A DNA stretch of 7,790 nucleotides from Anaerolineaceae bacterium UBA6801 (lineage in GTDB: Bacteria; Chloroflexota; Anaerolineae; Anaerolineales; Anaerolineaceae), in assembly GCA_002452315.1 (NCBI GenBank), contig DKFH01000176.1, positions 1-7,790 of the forward strand. The letters run 5' to 3'. A model generated the notes under the pieces. It was not told where the DNA came from and searched no databases. It was given only the letters and a program-made list of their open reading frames with translations. The position numbers and the translations under genes are program-made. Shown here one piece after another: positions 5,690 to 7,790 of the stretch (position 1 is its first letter; each line of letters begins with the position of its first letter).

Positions 5690-7249
5690 CTAAAAAGTTC
5701 TCTCGACAACGTGTTTTTTCTTGGCTGTGAAGTCTTCTTCTGGCATCACGCCTGCCATCATCAAACCGACCTCTTCTTTGGTCACAGCGCTTCTGTTTAC
5801 GACCGCCAGGATCTTTCCCCGGTACATGACGGCAATACGGTCGGAAAGCTCCATGATCTCGTCTAATTCAGGTGAGACCAATAAAACAGCACACCCATCA
5901 TCCCGTTTTTGAACAATGCGTTTGTGGATGTATTCGATCGAGCCGACATCCAGGCCGCGGGTGGGCTGGGATGCCATTAGAAACTGGATGGGACGGGAAA
6001 GCTCACGCGCGATGATGACCTTTTGCTGGTTGCCACCCGATAGGTTACTGACAGGCGTGAGCGCACTGGGCGTGCGGATGTCAAAGTCGGTGATCAATTT
6101 CTCAGCATGTTCCAGGATGGTTTGGTACTGCAGTACAACGCCTTTTGAGAACGGCTCTTTATAATACGTGCATAACACCAGGTTTTCTGCAGTTGGGAAC
6201 GGCAAGACCAGTCCGTCCGCCTGGCGATCCTCCGGGACATGGGCCGAGCCCAGCTCAGTGATCTGGCGGGGTGTGGCGCGGCTGATATCCTCGCCCAGCA
6301 GCGTAATTTGTCCCCCAGAGCTTTTTTGCAAGCCGGTGATGGCTTCCACCAGTTCGGTTTGTCCGTTGCCCTGTACGCCAGCGATGCCCACGATTTCCCC
6401 TGCGCGCACCTCCAAAGAAACATGATCCACAACAATGTTCTGGAACTTATCCGCCACGACCAGGTCTTGAATACTGATGACCACGTCTCCTGGGGTCTTC
6501 TCTTCTTTTTCTACGACCAGGCTGACTTCCCGGCCGACCATCATCGCTGCCAGAGAATTTTTATCGGCTTCGTCCGGGGTGGTCTCACCGACCACTGCGC
6601 CCAGACGGATGACCATGATGCGGTCAGCGACATCCAGCACTTCGCGCAATTTATGGGTGATGAAGATGATCGATTTTCCCTGTTCGGCCAGGGACCGCAT
6701 GATTTTGAACAGCTCATCCGCTTCTTGCGGTGTGAGGACAGCTGTGGGTTCGTCAAAGATCAGGATTTCTGCTTCGCGATACAGGAGTTTGATGATCTCG
6801 ACTTTCTGCTGAACCCCGACCGGCAGATCCCTGACCATATCCCTTGGATTGACCGGCAGGTTGAAGGTTTCAGCGATCTCACTGATCTTTTTTGATGCAT
6901 CTTCCCGGTCCAGAAAATCGCCATATTTGACGGATTCATATCCCAGCATGACGTTTTCAGCCACAGTAAAGACCGGGATGAGCATGAAGTGCTGGTGAAC
7001 CATACCGATCCCTGCTTCAATGGCATCGGTAGGCGAACTGATCATTACTTTCTCACCATTGATGAAGATCTCTCCTTCATCAGGTTGGTAAAGCCCATAC
7101 AGGATGTTCATCAAGGTTGATTTGCCGGCGCCGTTTTCACCCAATAAGGCCAGGATTTCGCCTTTATTGAGGGACAGGTCGATGTGATCATTGGCTAACA
7201 CGCCGGGAAATTGCTTGGTGATTCCTTTTAACTCAAGAATAGGCGTCAT
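5690..7249 (-). CDS. BMP-type nucleoside ABC importer ATP-binding protein, two fused NBDs (NupO-like)
   Basis: This 519-residue ATPase has two NBDs in one chain and should energise uptake through the two downstream permeases. NBD1 (about 3-245) has Walker A GENGAGKST (37-45), a variant signature LPVGVQQKVE (142-151), Walker B LIFDEPT (163-169) with Glu167, and H-loop His199. NBD2 (about 257-505) has a degenerate Walker A (GVQGNGQTEL, 291-300, no lysine), an intact signature LSGGNQQK (403-410), and a degenerate Walker B (FLMASQPTRGLD, 423-434, with S and Q replacing D and E). Thus only the site formed by NBD1 Walker A and NBD2 signature should hydrolyse ATP, a known pattern in NupO-like members. 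The ATG has AAGGGGA about 5 nt upstream. It lies 115 bp after the binding-protein gene, with a terminator-like hairpin in between. The QPTRGLD motif favours nucleoside over sugar importers. Confidence 0.94.
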   Translation of the reverse strand: MTPILELKGITKQFPGVLANDHIDLSLNKGEILALLGENGAGKSTLMNILYGLYQPDEGEIFINGEKVMISSPTDAIEAGIGMVHQHFMLIPVFTVAENVMLGYESVKYGDFLDREDASKKISEIAETFNLPVNPRDMVRDLPVGVQQKVEIIKLLYREAEILIFDEPTAVLTPQEADELFKIMRSLAEQGKSIIFITHKLREVLDVADRIMVIRLGAVVGETTPDEADKNSLAAMMVGREVSLVVEKEEKTPGDVVISIQDLVVADKFQNIVVDHVSLEVRAGEIVGIAGVQGNGQTELVEAITGLQKSSGGQITLLGEDISRATPRQITELGSAHVPEDRQADGLVLPFPTAENLVLCTYYKEPFSKGVVLQYQTILEHAEKLITDFDIRTPSALTPVSNLSGGNQQKVIIARELSRPIQFLMASQPTRGLDVGSIEYIHKRIVQKRDDGCAVLLVSPELDEIMELSDRIAVMYRGKILAVVNRSAVTKEEVGLMMAGVMPEEDFTAKKKHVVERTF

Positions 7250-7313
7250 AAGATCCCCTTTTCTCGTTGGTAATGAACTAATAATAAATTACCCGTTATT
7301 TTCAGGCATATAT

Positions 7314-7353
7314 AAAAATGCGGGTTGGAGAAGGTCTCCAACCCGTACATTTT
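7314..7353 (-). terminator. Strong hairpin with U tract between binding-protein and ATPase genes (likely attenuating terminator)
   Basis: The arms 7345-7335 and 7331-7321 are perfectly complementary over 11 bp around a 3-nt loop. After a 2-nt bulge the outer arms 7353-7348 and 7320-7315 pair over six more. The minus transcript then reads through TTTTT (7318-7314), partly in the outer stem, and continues AT-rich. It begins 12 bp beyond the stop of the BMP protein gene. This is the classic position for partial termination that gives more binding protein than membrane subunits. The plus orientation also has ATTTT after the stem, so it may work in both directions. Confidence 0.8.
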
Positions 7354-7364
7354 ACCATATGGCC

Positions 7365-7790
7365 TTATTGCAGAACAATTCTTCCGGCAATGATATCTTC
7401 TTTGATCTGATCGAGTTCAGCCTGCAGTTCGGCGGAAATCAGGTTCGAAAGATCATGCCAGGGGGCGATATCGACACCCCCGTTTTCAAGTGTACCGACC
7501 ACAACACCGCCGGTGAAGGTGCCATCAATGACGGATTCGATGACGGCCATTGTGGTGGCATCCATCTTCTTCATCACGGAGGTGAGGGTGATGCTGGAAT
7601 ATTCAGGGCTGGTCAGCACCCAGTCTGAATCCACACCGATCACATAAGCATTTCCACGCTCCTGGATGGCGGCTGCTGCGCCCAGGCCAACGGGGCCAGC
7701 AACGGGGAGAATCACATCCGCGCCCTCGTCCATCAGGGAGATGGCCAGCTCGCGGCCTTTCTGCTGATCATCGAAATCCATCGAGAATAA
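7365..7790 (-). CDS. BMP family (PnrA-like) substrate-binding lipoprotein, C-terminal part (cut by window edge)
   Basis: This is the last 141 codons of the periplasmic or surface-anchored binding protein of the importer encoded downstream. The frame stays open to the right edge, adding codons for L, F and S before the first visible Met, so that Met (7781) is internal, and the lipoprotein signal lies outside the window. Landmarks of the BMP/PnrA fold are DDQQKGRELAISLMDEGADV, which holds the hinge-side helix, an AGPVGLGAAAA turn, the strand VIGVDSDW that contributes to the ligand cleft, ITLTSVMKKMD, IDGTFTGGVVVGTLENGGV, and a final helix ending IIAGRIVLQ. Homologues bind purine nucleosides (PnrA, BmpA, RnsB) and, in some spirochaetes, riboflavin (RfuA). 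Substrate here is inferred from family and operon context. Confidence 0.9.
   Translation of the reverse strand, partial: LFSMDFDDQQKGRELAISLMDEGADVILPVAGPVGLGAAAAIQERGNAYVIGVDSDWVLTSPEYSSITLTSVMKKMDATTMAVIESVIDGTFTGGVVVGTLENGGVDIAPWHDLSNLISAELQAELDQIKEDIIAGRIVLQ

Noticed and set aside
6239..6895. Open plus-strand frame of 218 codons opposite the double-NBD ATPase
   Set aside because: It is a long shadow frame within a highly conserved gene; the Asp/His/Phe-rich translation matches no known fold and no promoter was seen.
7281..7309. TATTAT (7286-7281) as a separate promoter for the ATPase and permease genes
   Set aside because: No acceptable -35 hexamer lies at 16-18 bp; in such an AT-rich spacer a 5/6 match is expected by chance.
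7779..7781. ATG at 7781 as the true start of the BMP protein gene
   Set aside because: The frame stays open to the window edge, no signal peptide or lipobox follows this Met, and the sequence aligns with the middle of the BMP fold.

Overview
All recognisable genes in this 7.8 kb window lie on the minus strand, so transcription runs from right to left. Gene content, strong AGGAGG-type ribosome binding sites, a moderate base composition and a deazaflavin-type (Ddn-like) reductase fit a free-living bacterium. My best guess is a Chloroflexota member such as an Anaerolineae, but nothing here proves it; a Gram-positive lineage is the main alternative.

Right part (7790 to 3117): a basic-membrane-protein (BMP/PnrA-like) ABC importer in the usual order. 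It runs from the C-terminal part of the substrate-binding lipoprotein (cut by the window edge) to a double-NBD ATPase and two BPD_transp_2 permeases. The last three genes are tightly packed (12 bp gap, then an ATGA stop/start overlap). A perfect 11-bp hairpin followed by T5 sits between the binding-protein gene and the ATPase gene and probably lowers expression of the membrane components relative to the binding protein. The likely substrates are purine or other nucleosides (Nup/Rns/PnrA type); a riboflavin (RfuABCD-like) role is possible. A second hairpin terminator closes the operon.

Middle part (3065 to 1189): a two-gene unit with its own -10 element, an IscS/NifS-type cysteine desulfurase followed 14 bp later by a Ddn-like (F420H2-type) oxidoreductase with a tryptophan-rich hydrophobic C-terminal tail. 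It ends in a good rho-independent terminator. No Fe-S scaffold, SufE or tRNA-thiolation partner is visible beside it.

Left part (1167 to 1): a candidate sigma-70-type promoter, an untranslated leader of roughly 90 nt, and a NatA-like ABC ATPase. The ATPase gene overlaps by 8 bp the start of an ABC-2/NatB-like permease that runs off the left edge. This is an ABC exporter of the NatAB type.

No RNA genes, mobile elements, CRISPR arrays or stretches longer than 300 bp without a gene were seen. The window looks like ordinary chromosomal housekeeping and transport content. The points most worth a second look are the hydrophobic tail of the Ddn-like protein, the desulfurase/Ddn pairing, the N-terminally extended second permease and the intra-operon terminator.
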